DNA of 64,000 bases from Dryocosmus kuriphilus. Lineage: Eukaryota > Arthropoda > Insecta > Hymenoptera > Cynipidae. Where the stretch lies: NCBI GenBank assembly GCA_038277395.1, contig CM076190.1, positions 133,572,372 to 133,636,371 of the forward strand, read 5' to 3'. How positions within the stretch are numbered: the first letter of the stretch is position 1; every line of letters begins with the position of its first letter. A program made the translations under genes and the position numbers. Shown piece after piece: positions 11,680 through 24,800 of this stretch. A model generated the notes under the pieces. That model did no database searches. It worked only from the letters and a program-made list of their open reading frames with translations, and had not been told where the DNA came from.

Positions 11680-12420
11680 ATGCCGATGTGTATTGCTCCG
11701 GGGTGTAAATCAGGTTATAAAAGCCAAGTTACAAAAGCCGCAAAACCGAAGATCTAGGTTATGAAAAAATTCATTTTTTCACTGTTCCGAAAGACTCAGC
11801 TATTATAGTTTTATGTCAAAAAGCTTTAAATCGCAAATATTTTATCGCAGAAGATGGCCAGTTCGTTTGTAGCAAACATTTTTTAAAAGAAGACATTCTG
11901 TACGAAAAAATCCTAAAAGGACCCGATGGCACTATTTTGGGAAAGGTAAGTGTTTCTATATATTTACTATAAATTACATTTATTATAATAGTCTTAATAT
12001 ACTTGAATAAATATAATGAAATTGAATTTAAAAAATAATAAATGAAAGGTCATGGGGAAAAGCAATCATTGTCACTTTTTGAAAAAAATGAGATGAGTTT
12101 TATCGTACAGCTTATTACTAATATAGATGTTATTTTTTTCCATTCGGTATTGGAAATAAGGAGTTTAGGAACAAGAACACATAATTCATTACCTTGTTTT
12201 ATATTTGGGATTCCTGTGTAAAGGATCGCAACCTTTAAATCTCATTTTTTTCAAAAAGTGACCATGGTCGTTTTTCCTCCTGACCCTTCAAATCTGTAAT
12301 GAAAATAATTCGAATAATTTTGTTATATTTTAGAGTCTTTATAAATGCGCTCGTTTGAAAAAAGGAGCAATACCTAGATTTTTACTTGGACGTCCTGCTT
12401 ACTACTGCTTACTATTATAA
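11680..12420 (+). pseudogene. Two-exon THAP-domain gene, one frameshift
   Basis: THAP domains are C2CH zinc-coordinating DNA-binding modules found in P-element transposases and host proteins. Exon 1 (11680-11945) starts MPMCIAPGCKSGY with the first Cys pair; after a frameshift between about 11700 and 11757 it continues YEKIHFFTVPKD and reaches FVCSKHF, the C-x2-H pair. The donor is AAG|gtaagtg (11946). Exon 2 (12334-12420) starts at attttag|AGT in the same phase (0) and supplies KKGAIPRFL, matching the closing AVPTIF box, then stops after 28 codons. So the product would be little more than a THAP domain, with no catalytic part. The 388-bp intron holds a MITE. The usual Trp of the family is not obvious. 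The frameshift suggests decay or a sequence error. Confidence 0.75.
12045..12292. mobile_element. Hairpin MITE inside the THAP intron
   Basis: The left arm contains gtcactttttgaaaaaaatg and the right arm its reverse complement catttttttcaaaaagtgac. Outer parts also pair (ggtcatggggaaaa with ttttcctcctgacc). Arms are about 55 bp with a central spacer and no coding. Confidence 0.8.
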
Positions 12421-13204
12421 AATTTCGAAAAATAATTTTCGATGCAAATTTAATATGTGATTGATTTGTTGCCAAACATAAAAATATTTGTTAATGGCCT
12501 TCCTCTTTAAGTTAAAATAAAAATAGTCTTATATTTTACCTTGATTAAAAATTATTATTTATGCTTCATTCGAAAAAATAAGTAGGAAAATCACAAATTA
12601 ATGAATTATAAAATAAATGAATTATTAAATTCCATAAATATTTCAATTCCTAAAATTTGAAGTTGCAGAAAATATTTAATAATCACTAACTTTTTATTCG
12701 ATAAAGAATTAAATTGTTTATTTATAACTTCATAAATAGCTAATAAATTAATAATTAATTAACTTCTCGGCAGTTTTAAATTTCAGGAATTGAAATATTT
12801 GTGGGAAATTAATCATTAATTTATTTTATAAATATAATTGAACAATCTTATAATTCGGAAATTTATATTTTCCGCAATTTGTTTTGTTAATTTTTGTATT
12901 TGTTATTTATTTTCCATTACTTTGTATAAATCCTAAATATCTATGCAATTTTTTTTTTTTTTTTGAATTACGTGAATTTACCTCTTTTCCCTATTATTAA
13001 ACAAAGTAATAAGTAAGTACAGAATTCTTATTTACTAAATGACTCTACTTTATGTATACAAAATTATTTTAAATGGTTTTTCATGTTTATTTTGTCATTT
13101 TTAAGTATTTTTCCTATAGGATTGCATAGTTTTGTAGAGGAAAGTTACTACTAGCGCCGCCTACGGCCGTTTTCAAGTCTCGTGACACTTTTTTTACATT
13201 GGGC

Positions 13205-13543
13205 AGGTCTCTGGCGTCACCCCGTGGGAAAAATTTATGTTTAACATAACCTCTCAAAATTAACTCCCAGAAAACAATAGGAGTCGCATATGCGATGCAT
13301 AATGTACGCACGCGTGCGGATTTGACTGCATGCGTGCGTTCACTATGCCACGCAGATGCAACCTCATATGTGATACATATTGCTCGCACCTCATAGATGG
13401 AAACGTGCGAGACAGTAAAATGCGAGAATTTTAAAGTATATTTAAAATAACAGATCTTCTTCATTGTGTGAGAAGAAATATTATTATTCTAACATATTTA
13501 AAGTTCTCGAATTTTACCGCCACGCTTGGTTGTTGGAAGAACA
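13205..13543. repeat. Hairpin repeat copy 1 and alternating Pu/Py stretch
   Basis: At 13275-13345 there is a run of CG/CA/TG steps (acgcacgcgtgcgg, gcatgcgtgcg). At 13395-13530 a hairpin unit gtaaaatgcgagaattttaa pairs with gttctcgaattttaccg; it is interrupted in the loop. The same unit, with the same leader gatggaaacgtg, recurs at 15355-15465. Confidence 0.7.
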
Positions 13544-15173
13544 GTCATCACAGTACTTATTGTCGTAAGAAAAGGTGAAAAGGTGAACTTTTTTTCAACA
13601 AAAAGTGATAAATAGGTGACAAAACAAATGTTTTATAAGTTAAATAAAAATGTAAATCAATGTTCATTAAAATTTTATTAGTTCGAAGGAGAGTTCGAAA
13701 AAATGAAAGTATGAAAAATGGCAATTCAGCATCAATAAAAATTATGGCAAATGGTTATTTGGCAATATAAAAATGAGATCAAAGGATAATTCGGAAAAAT
13801 ATAAATTAGAGTACATTTTTATTCTACAAATGAACTTAACTATTACATTTTTAGTCAAAAACTGTTTTTTTTTTTGTTACAAATTCAACTTTTTTCTTAA
13901 AAATTTGCCTGTTTAAATTAAAAATTAAATTATTCCGTTGAAAATTAATTTTTTCCTGTTGAAAATATATCTCCTTTTGATTAAAAATCCATCTATTTAT
14001 TCGAAAGTGACCCATTTTTGGTTGAAATTTTTGTTTTTTTGCTTAAAAATTCAACTACTACATTTTTGGTTTTAAGAATTCATCCTTTTCGATTGAAAAT
14101 TCAACGATATTGTTGAAAATTTATCACTATTGTTTGAAAAATCAATTGTTACATTTTTGGTCGAAAATGCTTTTTTTTTGCTGTTGAAAATTCAACTAAT
14201 TTATTAAAAATTCATCTTTTCCAGTTAAAAATGATATTATTCCGTTGAAAATTAATTTTTTGTTGTTAAAAAAATAACTATTTTTGACTAAAAATTCATT
14301 TTATGTTAGTACTATTTTTTAAAATGAAAAATTCAAATATTTTGGTTGAAAATTAATTTTTTTTTTTGACAATTTAACTATTTTTGGTTCAAAATGAATC
14401 CTTTTTGTTCAAAATTTAACTGCTCTATTCTCGGTTGAATTATATTTTTTTATTTGTTTGTTAAAAAACCAACTATTACATTTTTATTACATTTTATTAT
14501 CCGAATGAATCGTAAAAATTTCGCATTTTCGGAATTTGTGTTTCAAATTCAACAATTTTCTTAAAATTCATTTTCGGTTGAAACTTCAACTCTCTGGCTG
14601 AAAATTAATTTTTTTTTGTTGAAAAGTCTTCTTTTTCGGTTCGAGAATTCATCTTTTTAAATTGAAAATTTAACCACTTTTTTTAAAATTCGTCTTTTTA
14701 GTTTGAAAATTCAACTAGTTTTCTTTGAAAATTAATTTTTCTTTTGAAAATTTTCACTATTACATTTTTGGTTGACAAATGAATTATTTTGTTGAAAATG
14801 CAATATTTCAACTTGAAATTTTAAAAATGTAAAGCGTTTCAAATTGAATTCATTATTTTTTATACTTGAAACATATAATATAAAATTAGAAACTGAATAA
14901 AAGTTGTTAAAATTAGAATTATTTGAAAATACGCACAAAAAAACAACACATTGTTTGTATTTAGTAAATTGCACATTTTTTAAAAATTGCAAATGTTGGT
15001 CTTCGGGAAACAGCATATTTTGACGGCCACTGATTCTGAATAAAAAATTTTAATGAAATTTTACTTTGATAATTGAAAATAGGTGAAAAAGGTGACAAAT
15101 TTCCAAAATAGGTGAAACAGGTGACAACACTTAAAATAGGTGACAAAAGGTGAATAGGTGACATTCTGTGATG
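13544..15173. mobile_element. Repeat element with AGGTGA ends and TTGAAAATTCAAC core
   Basis: The ends share inverted tcatcacag, and both sides carry tandem 'aaaaggtgaa / aataggtgac' motifs (13575-13622 and 15075-15170). The core (about 13840-14830) is a degenerate array of 12-16-bp modules such as gttgaaaattcaac, ttttggttgaaaat and ttcatctttt. It appears to have inserted within the 70-bp tandem repeat at 15174, because ggttgttggaagaac is found just left of it. No coding. Confidence 0.6.
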
Positions 15174-15345
15174 AGTGAAATGCTACTTTTAATGATATTT
15201 TGAAGAAGTAGTTGTTAGAAGACCAAATCGCAGTTACGAGAAAGATAAAATGCTACTTTTAGCTATATTTCGAAAAAGTGGTTGTTTGAAGACCACATCG
15301 TAATAACCAGAAAGATAAAATGCTCCTTTTAATGATATTTCGAAA
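15174..15345. repeat. 70-bp tandem repeat, about 2.5 copies
   Basis: Units start at 15174, 15243 and 15313, each with aaatgctacttttaatgata followed in complete units by gttgtttgaagaccacatcg-like sequence. Confidence 0.8.
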
Positions 15346-15354
15346 CGAGAAAAG

Positions 15355-15465
15355 AAAGATGGAAACGTGCCAGACAGTAAAACGTGAGAAGTTTAAAGCA
15401 TCTTTAAAGTTCTCGCATTTTACCGTCACGCCTGCGACTTTCACGACGTGCGAGCAATATGCGTC
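15355..15465. repeat. Hairpin repeat copy 2
   Basis: agtaaaacgtgagaagttta and ctttaaagttctcgcatttt form an imperfect stem of about 25 bp with a short loop. The flank gatggaaacgtgccagacag matches copy 1 near 13395. Confidence 0.75.
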
Positions 15466-17224
15466 GCATATGAGGACACATCTGCATGGCGCAATTATCA
15501 GGGCTGATTTCATCAGTTGAATTCTGACTTAATCAGTAGTTCTGTTCTTTCAGATAACTAATTCAATTAGTAATTTTCATTTACTTAACTGAATCAGTAC
15601 ATTTTTACTAACTGTCAATAACTAAATTCTAGACATGGCAATTAGTAGTATTCAACTGATAATCAGTTATATTTTACTAATTCAAAGTAAGAGAGAGAGA
15701 GAGAGAGAGAGAGAGGATGCAAAGACTAAATGGCATCATCATAAGGAAGATAAAAAAATCTAGATTATGGAAAAGCACTTTCGAGGGTTGCAGAAAATGA
15801 TGGACTGGGTTTTTTAATAAATTCTCCCCTTGGTGGAATGACGTAAGAGGGATCGAAACGAGTCTAACCCAAACCACTTTTTCTCTGACCTTAGACTCTC
15901 TAAATTCAATGATCGATCCAAATTCGCATCACGAGGAAATATTCGAGGCAGACGAGAAAAACATCTTGGCAAGTGAAATCCCAAACCTGGAAAGTACTTT
16001 CAAACGAGTAAGCACCGAGATCGAACGAATTTCAACTATTTTGATTTCTTCCATCTTCAGAGATGCGTGTTTAATTCTATCTTTATGAAAATAACTATAA
16101 ATTATTTTTTAAAGAGAAATACAAACTTCGGATAAATTAAAAACACTTTTTTCGAATCGGACAATTTAATATCCAGACGCTTAATACTGAGTACAATTTT
16201 TTATTGTAAGCCTTCAAAATTTAAATAATTTCAAGTCCATCTAAATACAACCATCAAAATCTGAAAAACGTATAATTTACAAATTACTACTAATTATTTT
16301 AGTATCCCTGACTTATCGATAAAAATTTAACAATCTAATTGTACCTCTTCAAAAAGGAAACTTAAAAAATTTAACCACTGCGGATTGGAGCCCTACAGGA
16401 TAACAAATTTAAATTTTAGTATTATGAAAAATAAAAATTTTCCAAAATTGAGTAATTCTGAATTCCAAACTTTGCAAATTTCCTGATTTTTTAAGCCTTC
16501 AAAGCTGAACAATAAAAAATTTTAAACTCAAAATTACGCAATTTCAGACTCAAGCATTCAAAATTTCATACTAAGACATTCGAAATTTAATTATTAGCAA
16601 ACCTTTAATACTGCTCAGTTTCAAAATTGGGGGAGAAAAAAATTGGGAAAAGATTATAGCGAATTTTTGGTACCTAATTTTTAATACCCAATTGTTTTTT
16701 TGTGCTGACACACTAAAAAATTAGAAAAAAATGTTTCGTACAGTTGAAACTTGATTGTAAAAATTCATATTTCAAAACAGTCTCACCTAATTAAAATTTA
16801 ATTGTATTAATTAAATTCAAATTATAAACAATGAAACTGGAAAATAGCGATTTGACTGAATGCTAAAAAATAAAATTGAAATTAAGTAACTACAAATGAA
16901 TTCTACCGATTGAAATTTAATTCTCGAAATTGAAATTGAATTCCAGCATTTGAAATTAAATTCTAGAAATTTAAATTGATACTTTCAAAAACATGCAATT
17001 AACTAAATTCAAAATATAATTTTTTGTGCAGTTTAAAAAAATTGAAATTTGAAAAAAAATCTTTAATTTCTAATTTTCTATTGTTGTCTACAAATAAAAA
17101 CTTTTACAATGAAAATTAAGATACATACTTCAAATTTGAGGTCTCAAATTCAAGCTTTCAAGAATGAGAACTTTTTTATTTATGACAGTAAAAATTCGAC
17201 AGTAAAAAAAATAAATTATATATA
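15466..17224. other. Intronic sequence with (GA)12 microsatellite
   Basis: (GA)12 lies at 15691-15715. The next 370 bp (to about 16080) are less AT-rich and look single-copy, without a supported gene. From 16080 the sequence is AT-rich with phrases like gaaattgaaattcaa and shows nothing recognisable. Confidence 0.5.
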
Positions 17225-18745
17225 GTAAAATAGTAACCAACACGAAAACACAATTTTTAAAAATAGTGCAATTTCACAAAGTTTATGGAGATTTATAGAA
17301 TTTTTAATTACATAGACGACCCGTTTTTCAGAGATTTCAAGAATTTAATAAAAATTTCAAAAGAAATAGTTTAGAAATACTAAGAATAAATCGCTTTATG
17401 TATTTTTTAAATAATTATGCTTGACAGATTTACCATTTTTGAAATATTTGAAAATTATAAAAATATCCGTAGGTTTCCAAAGATTTCCACGTATTTTACA
17501 CGACTTCAAAACATTTCATATGAGTCAAAAAATTCCAAAAGATTTCAAGGGATTTTTAAAGATTTCAAGGGATTTCAAAAGATTTCGAAGTCTTTAAGGG
17601 ATTTGTATAAATTTTAAAAGATTTTAGGAGATTTCATAAAAGATTTGAAAGAGTTTAATAAGTCTGAAAATAAATCGTTTCATGTATCTTTTAATAATTA
17701 TGTTTGAAGTTATAAAAATACATCTTTAAATACACTTAGAATTTTAGACACATGAATACATTCACCGTTTGGGAAATATTTTAAAATTATTAAAATGCCA
17801 AAAAGTTGAAAGATTTCAAGGGATTTCTAGAAATTTCAATTTTTTCATAATTATGTTCGAAGCTATAAAAAATATTTTTAAACAGACAAGTGAATAGATT
17901 TACTATTTTGAAAACGTTTTAAAATTATAAAAATTTAAAAAGATTTCAAAGATTTCAAAAAATTTAAGAAGGTAGAAATTTCTAGAGATTTCAAGAGATT
18001 TCATTTAAGTGACTACAAATTGCTATAAAAATAAATTTCTAAATAGAACTTAGACCTTTTTACGCGTGAATAAATTTAACATTTTGCAAATATTTTTTAT
18101 TTATGAATATTCCAAAATATTTCAAAGATTTCAAAAGAGTTCAAAAGCGATTTTTAAATATTTCAAGAGTTTTCAAAATAATGACTATATATTTCCGTAC
18201 TCATAAATCTTGACGATAGATTTACCATTTTGGAAATATTTTTAAATTATAAAAATGCCCAAACATTAAAAGAGATTTGATAAGGTTTCAAAAGATTTCA
18301 CGGGATCAAGAGATTTAAAAAGATTTTCAAGAAATTTCAAGAAAATGACTATAAATTGCTATAAAAATGTAGAAACTTACAAAATTTGATACGTGAATAG
18401 TTTCCCCATTTTGGAAATATTTTTAAAAGTATAAAACTGCTCAAAGATTTTAAGACATTTAAAGAGATTTTGAAAGATTTTATAAGATTTCAAAATATTT
18501 CAAGAAATTTTATAAGAATTCTAAAAATTTCAAGAGATTTTTAAGATTTCATGAGATTTCAGAAAAATTACTATAAACTACTATAAAGATCGTTCTTTTT
18601 GGCAAAAAGTATAAGAAATAGTAACCTGCAGAACGAAATAAGTAACTCCTAGTAACCTTGAATAAAAAATGTAACTTTTAATTAAATACAGATAAAAAAA
18701 GTAACCAAATTATTAAAAAATAACCTGTTTCGAGCCCTGAAAAAT
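17225..18745 (+). mobile_element. GATTTCAAAG repeat element, copy 1
   Basis: The left end (agtaaccaacacgaaaacac) and right end (agtaacctgcagaacgaaat, then tttcgagccctga at about 18742) match the ends of the element at 53735-57726 in the same order and orientation. The interior is a degenerate array of 10-12-bp modules (gatttcaagg, gatttcaaaa) with phrases like gacacgtgaatagatttacc returning every few hundred bp. It is therefore a dispersed element carrying its own satellite-like core. No transposase is visible. Confidence 0.7.
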
Positions 18746-20914
18746 TTAATACTAAAAGCATTTGAAAGTAAAAGATCTGATTTGAAATTAAGAAATTGAA
18801 ATTAAAGTCAAAATTGAAATTCAAGTTTAAAATTAAACGATTTTAAAATTAGTCATTCACAAATAAATAATTTTATACGTAAATATAAATCAAAATATTT
18901 CGAAATTAAATTTTAAAAAGCTTAAATTTAATAGAATTTTTAATATTTCTAACTTATTAACAAAATTCTGACAATTATGTTTTAATTACAAATTTGGTTT
19001 AAAAAACCCGCATTTTCAAACCATCTAAACCTGACGAGAGAACCTGTTTGGGTTTTCTTGTAGGTCAATTTAGAAATTCCAATCTTCCTGAAATTTTAAA
19101 ACATTATATAAATTATCTTTTAGAAAAAATTATAATTTTATTTTTAATAATCCAGAGATAAACATCCAACGTAGCATATTTTAAAATTTTTATATATTTT
19201 TAACGTTCCGAAATGAATTTAAAAACGAAAAGATTTCCAACTTACAAGATTATACAATTTTTAATTAAAAATGGAAGATTTTGAGTTTGAAAGTGTTTCA
19301 AATTAACTAGGATTTAAAATTCTGTTTTCAAAAACGAATAATTTTATATTTGAATTTCTCAAAACTGTGCAATTTCAAACTGAAACCACCGTAAAATTTT
19401 TATAAACACATCAAACAGTAAAAAAATAATTGATTTCTCTTTTTATAAATTTACTGAATACTCAAAATATTTCTCAATAAACAAATTCATGAATTTTTTC
19501 CAAAATTCTATGCCTTTTTCAGATTATCTAAATTGTTTTCAAAACCTCACACCCCTTCCATATTCTCCAGCTTCCGCTAGAAAGCCCCCTAATTTTAAAT
19601 TACCGACAATGTCTTTTTTCACGTTCTTAATTCCTTATTTATTCGCCTGATCATTTCAAGATCGGTAAGATACGATTTCGAAAAAAAAGGATCGACTATA
19701 GGAAGAAAATACATTTCACACTTCGTGCCGCCTTCCCATTTTAGGAGTCAACTTATCTCTCAATCTTTGCATTCCTAGAATGCTTTCTTTAGCTTCTTGG
19801 CCAGATGCTTGATTTATATGTCGATTGGCTTTTGATTTCCCCTGTGAATCTGACCCTGCCTCTTTTTATCTCAGATACGACTTTTCAGGATGAACTTTGG
19901 AAATATTGCAAATAAATAAATAAACAGGAGATTATTTTAACTGCAAATATTATCACAGGATTAAAATTCCCAAAGCTGATTCTAAAATGGTTATAAAGGG
20001 GCATGATTATCCCTCAAATTTTCTTTCCCCTAGATTCCTATGATCGAAAAATGATTTGACATCATTTTTATTTATTCAGATTGTCAATTTACCTAATTTT
20101 CAATCTTCCGAATTTCCATTTGATATAATTTTTATTTTTACGAATCATCATGTGCCATAATGTGCATCATATCTGAAAGGTGATTTGTGCCATTTGAATT
20201 TGGCGCCTATTTTATGTGCCACCCTCGCTAACCAAAATTTCCGTTATGAAAAATGAAAAATATGTAACTTCCACAAAGCGCTGCCAGGTTTACGGATTTT
20301 TCCTCAGATCTGAAGAAATTTGATCGAAATCTGAATATTTTTTTCAGTTTTCCATGTTTTTTTTTTTAAATTTGTACCAAATTTGCCAAATTAGCTAAAA
20401 GGAACCAATGGTAACTCACAAATTTTAAAGGTTGAAGCTTTTAAAAACTTTTAATAACTGTAAGTTTTTGTGTTCCTTTTATTTCTAAAAGAATAAAAGG
20501 CAAACCAAATTTTCGGATTTTTATTTCAACAAAAATACAAAATAATGTGAGGTTAATTTAAAGCTAGGTATTATACAAAAATGATGGAAAAAAGGACCTA
20601 AATTAAAAACTTTATTTTTAATAATAAAAAATATATTTAACGCTAAAACCAATACATAAGTTTAAAAAAGTATCAAAAAAGTTTAATGTAGAAATAATTT
20701 ACAATCCCACGAAAATAAAATAAATTAAATTTATTCCAAACAATGTTTGTCTAAATCCCCTAATATCCCTTTTAAAATCATTAGAAACCTTAGGAATCTT
20801 TTAAAATCCCTTGGAATTTTTATAATAAACCATTAAAATATTTTGAAATTTTTAGAAAGCGTAGAAATTCATTGAAAAAAGTAAAAATTTCTTCATTTTT
20901 TTCGGAATTTTTTT
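18746..20914. other. AT-rich intronic sequence, nothing recognised
   Basis: About 19540-20050 is less AT-rich and may be original intron sequence. The rest is AT-rich and has no supported gene. Confidence 0.5.
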
Positions 20915-21575
20915 TTTTTTAATCATGAAATCTACTTTTGCTGCAAAACTGACCATTTTTTCTCATTTTTCCTATACAATTTGAAAATTATTCCAGCAAA
21001 ATGGAAATTTACTCATTTTTTTTTCAGAATTTTTGACATTTCAATCATGAAATATACTTTTCCAATAAAATTGACAATTTTTACCAATTTCTGTCAAACT
21101 TTTCTTACACAGTTTTGTAAATTATTCTAGTGAAATAAAAATTTATTCACTTTTTTCCGAATTTTTCCCATTTAAATTATGAATTTTACTTTTTCTGCAA
21201 AATTCGCAACTTTTTACAATTTTTCCTAAACAATTTTGAAAACTATTCCAGAAAAATAGGAATTTATTCATTTTTTTCAAAACATTTTCCATATAAATCA
21301 TAAAATATACTTTTCCTACAAAAGTGGCAATTTTTAGCAATTTCTGTCCAATTATTCTTATACAGTTTTAGAAATTATTCTAGAAAAACAAAAATTTATT
21401 CAGTTTTTCAGAATTTTTTCCATTCTATTCATGAAATATAATTTCCCTGTAAAATTGTCAATTTTGACCAATTCCTGTCTAACTTCTCATATCCAATTTT
21501 GGGAATAATTTCAGACAAATGAAAATGTATTCACTTTTCGAAATTTTTTCCCATTTAAATCATGAAATATAAGTT
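20915..21575. repeat. Tandem repeat of about 125 bp, five copies
   Basis: Units starting atcatgaaatatactttt recur near 20924, 21043, 21175, 21297, 21428 and 21558, each with attattccagcaaaat-like and aaatttattcattttttt-like segments. Copies are well diverged. Confidence 0.8.
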
Positions 21576-21889
21576 CGATGTACTCTATGGAACTAAAAAA
21601 GTAATAAAAAAGTATCATATAAAAATAATTTAATATCCCTTGTAGGGAAAAAAAATTCCCTACAATCCCTTAAAATCATTAGAAATCACAGAAATTCTGT
21701 AACATCCCTTGAAAGTTTCGAAATCTCTAGAAATTAGTTGAAATCTTTTAAAATACCTGGAAATCTTTGGAAATCATAAAAATCCATAGAAATAAATTAC
21801 TAAAAAAGTTTTTTAAATCTCTTTATAAAATTATAAAATATTTATGAAATCCTTTGGAATCAGTAAATACATCAAAATCTTGAAAATCT

Positions 21890-24800
21890 TTTGAAATACC
21901 TAAAAAAAAATCCCTTGAAATCTTCGGAAATATTATAAAATTCTTTAAAATTACTACAATGTTTTTTGTAGTCCCTTAAAATTTTTGGAATCTCTTGAAA
22001 TTCTTTGGAATCTTTTAAAATAACTTAAAATCTTTAAAATCGTTTGCAATTTTTTAATTCCTTCATATCACTTGAAATCGCTGAAATCCATAGAAATCCC
22101 TTAAAATAAAATTGAATTTATTCACTAAAATTCTCTAGGAATTATGAAATCTCTTGAAACATTTTAAATTCTTGGAAAATCAAAACAATCCTTTAAATCT
22201 TGTGAAATGCCTTGAAGCCCATTTAAGTCCGTCAAAATCTTATAAAATACTATAAATTTCTTCGAAATCACTTCGAAATTTTTAAATCTCTCGAAATTCT
22301 TTTGAATCCATTAAAATAGCTTAAAATCTTTTGAATCTTTGAAAATCCCATAAAATCCCATAAAATCATTTGAAAATACCTGAAATCATCGGTAGTACTT
22401 AGAAATCTCTTGAAGTCCCTTGAAAACCTTAAAATTCCCTTGAAACCTTTGGAAACCATAAAAATCTATTGTCCTATTGAAATAAGTAGAAATAATTCTA
22501 AATCCCTGAAAATACTTTCAGAGATTAATTAAAATTCTTTATATATTTTTAAATTTCTTGAAATATCTTGAAATACCTTAGAATCCCTTAAAATTTTTGG
22601 AAATACTAACAAATTCACTGATATTTTTTTAATCCCGTAATATTCTTTGAAAAACTTTTAAATCCCTGGAAATCCTTCAAAATCTTATGAAATTCCTTCA
22701 AATCTAGACATTCTTGAAATTCATTGGAATTTTTAAAAATAACTTAAAATTCTGAAAATACTTTGAAATTGTTTAATTGCTTCATATCTCTTGAAATTGT
22801 TAAAATCCCTTGAAATACCTAATAAGAAATCCCTTGAAATCTTTGAAAATATTATAAAATTCTTTAAAATGACTACAATATTTTTTGAAACCTCTCGAAA
22901 TTTTTGGAATCTCTTGAAATTCTTTGGAATTTTTTATAATAAATTAAAATCTTTAAAACCGTTTGCAATTTTTTAATTCCTTCATATCACTTGAAATCGC
23001 TGAAATCCATAGAAATCCCTTAAAATAAAATTGAAAATTTATTCACTAAAATTCTCTAGGAATTTTGAAATCTCTTAAAACATTTTAAATTCTTGGAAAA
23101 TCAAAAAAATCCTTTAAATGTTGTGAAATTCCTTGAAGCCCATTTAAGTCCGTTAAAATCTTATAAAGTACTATTTTCTTCGAAATCACTTCAAAATTTT
23201 TGAATCTCTCGAAATTCTTTTGAATCCATTAAAATAGCTTAAAATATTTCGAATCTTTGAAAATCCCATAAAATCCCATAAAATCATTTGAAAATACCTG
23301 AAATCATCGGTAGTACTTAGAAATCTCTTGAAGTCCCTTGAAAACCTTAAAATTCCCTTGAAACCTTTGGAAACCATAAAAATCTATTGTCCTATTGAAA
23401 TAAGTAGAAATAATTCTAAATCCCTGAAAATACTTTCAGAGATTAATTAAAATTCTTTATATATTTTTAAATTTCTTGAAATATCTTGAAATACCTTAGA
23501 ATCCCTTAAAATTTTTGGAAATACTACCAAATTCACTGATATTTTTTTAATCCCGTAATATTCTTTGAAAAACTTTTAAATCCCTGGAAATCCTTCAAAA
23601 TCTTATGAAATTCCTTCAAATCTAGACATTCTTGAAATTCATTGGAATTTTTAAAAATAACTTAAAATTCTGAAAATACTTTGAAATTGTTTAATTGCTT
23701 CATATCTCTTGAAATTGTTAAAATCCCTTGAAATACCTAATAAGAAATCCCTTGAAATCTTTGAAAATATTATAAAATTCTTTAAAATGACTACAATATT
23801 TTTTGAAACCTCTTGAAATTTTTGGAATCTCTTGAAATTCTTTGGAATTTTTTATAATAAATTAAAATCTTTAAAACCGTTTGCAATTTTTTAATTCCTT
23901 CATATCACTTGAAATCGCTGAAATCCATAGAAATCCCTTAAAATAAAATTGAATTTATTCACTAAAATTCTCTAGGAATTTTGAAATCTCTTAAAACATT
24001 TTAAATTCTTGGAAAATCAAAAAAATCCTTTAAATGTTGTGAAATTCCTTGAAGCCCATTTGAGTCCGTTAAAATCTTATAAAGTACTATTTTCTTCGAA
24101 ATCACTTCGAAATTTTTAAATCTCTCGAAATTCTTTTGAATCCATTAAAATAGCTTAAAATATTTCGAATCTTTGAAAATCCCATAAAATCCCATAAAAT
24201 CATTTGAAAATACCTGAAACCATTGGTAGTACTTAGAAATCTCTTGAAGTCCCTTGAAAACCTTAAAATTCCCTTGAAACCTTTGGAAACCATAAAAATC
24301 TATTGTCCTATTGAAATAAGTAGAAATAATTCTAAATCCCTGAAAATACTTTCAGAGATTAATTAAAATTCTTTAAATATTTTTAAATTTCTTGAAATAT
24401 CTTGAAATACCTTAGAATCCCTTAAAATTTTTGGAAATACTACCAAATTCACTGATATTTTTTTAATCCCGTAATATTCTTTGAAAAACTTTTAAATCCC
24501 TGGAAATCCTTCAAAATCTTATGAAATTCCTTCAAATCTAGACATTCTTGAAATTCATTGGAATTTTTAAAAATAACTTAAAATTCTGAAAATACTTTGA
24601 AATTGTTTAATTGCTTCATATCTCTTGAAATTGTTAAAATCCCTTGAAATACCTAATAAGAAATCCCTTGAAATCTTTGAAAATATTATAAAATTCTTTA
24701 AAATGACTACAATATTTTTTGAAACCTCTCGAAATTTTTGGAATCTCTTGAAATTCTTTGGAATTTTTTATAATAAATTAAAATCTTTAAAACCGTTTGC

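Larger units (their letters stand above)
11489..13204 (+). mobile_element. TIR DNA element carrying a THAP gene
   Basis: Inverted ends share a long core: ggcggcgctagtagtaactt near 11514 and its reverse complement near 13135-13160, preceded by TTGAAAAYGRCC and outermost GCCCAA. Weaker similarity continues outward (about 11461 and 13240), so the true ends may be slightly further out; no clean target duplication was found. A THAP-domain gene starts about 140 bp inside the left end. THAP domains sit at the N-terminus of P-element-type transposases, so this could be a shortened P-like element. The inside also holds a hairpin MITE (12045-12292) and an AT palindrome (12590-12940). Confidence 0.7.

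Noticed and set aside
13544..15345. Regular short repeats as a possible CRISPR array
   Set aside because: Units are degenerate, spacers are not unique, no cas genes are present and the DNA is eukaryotic.
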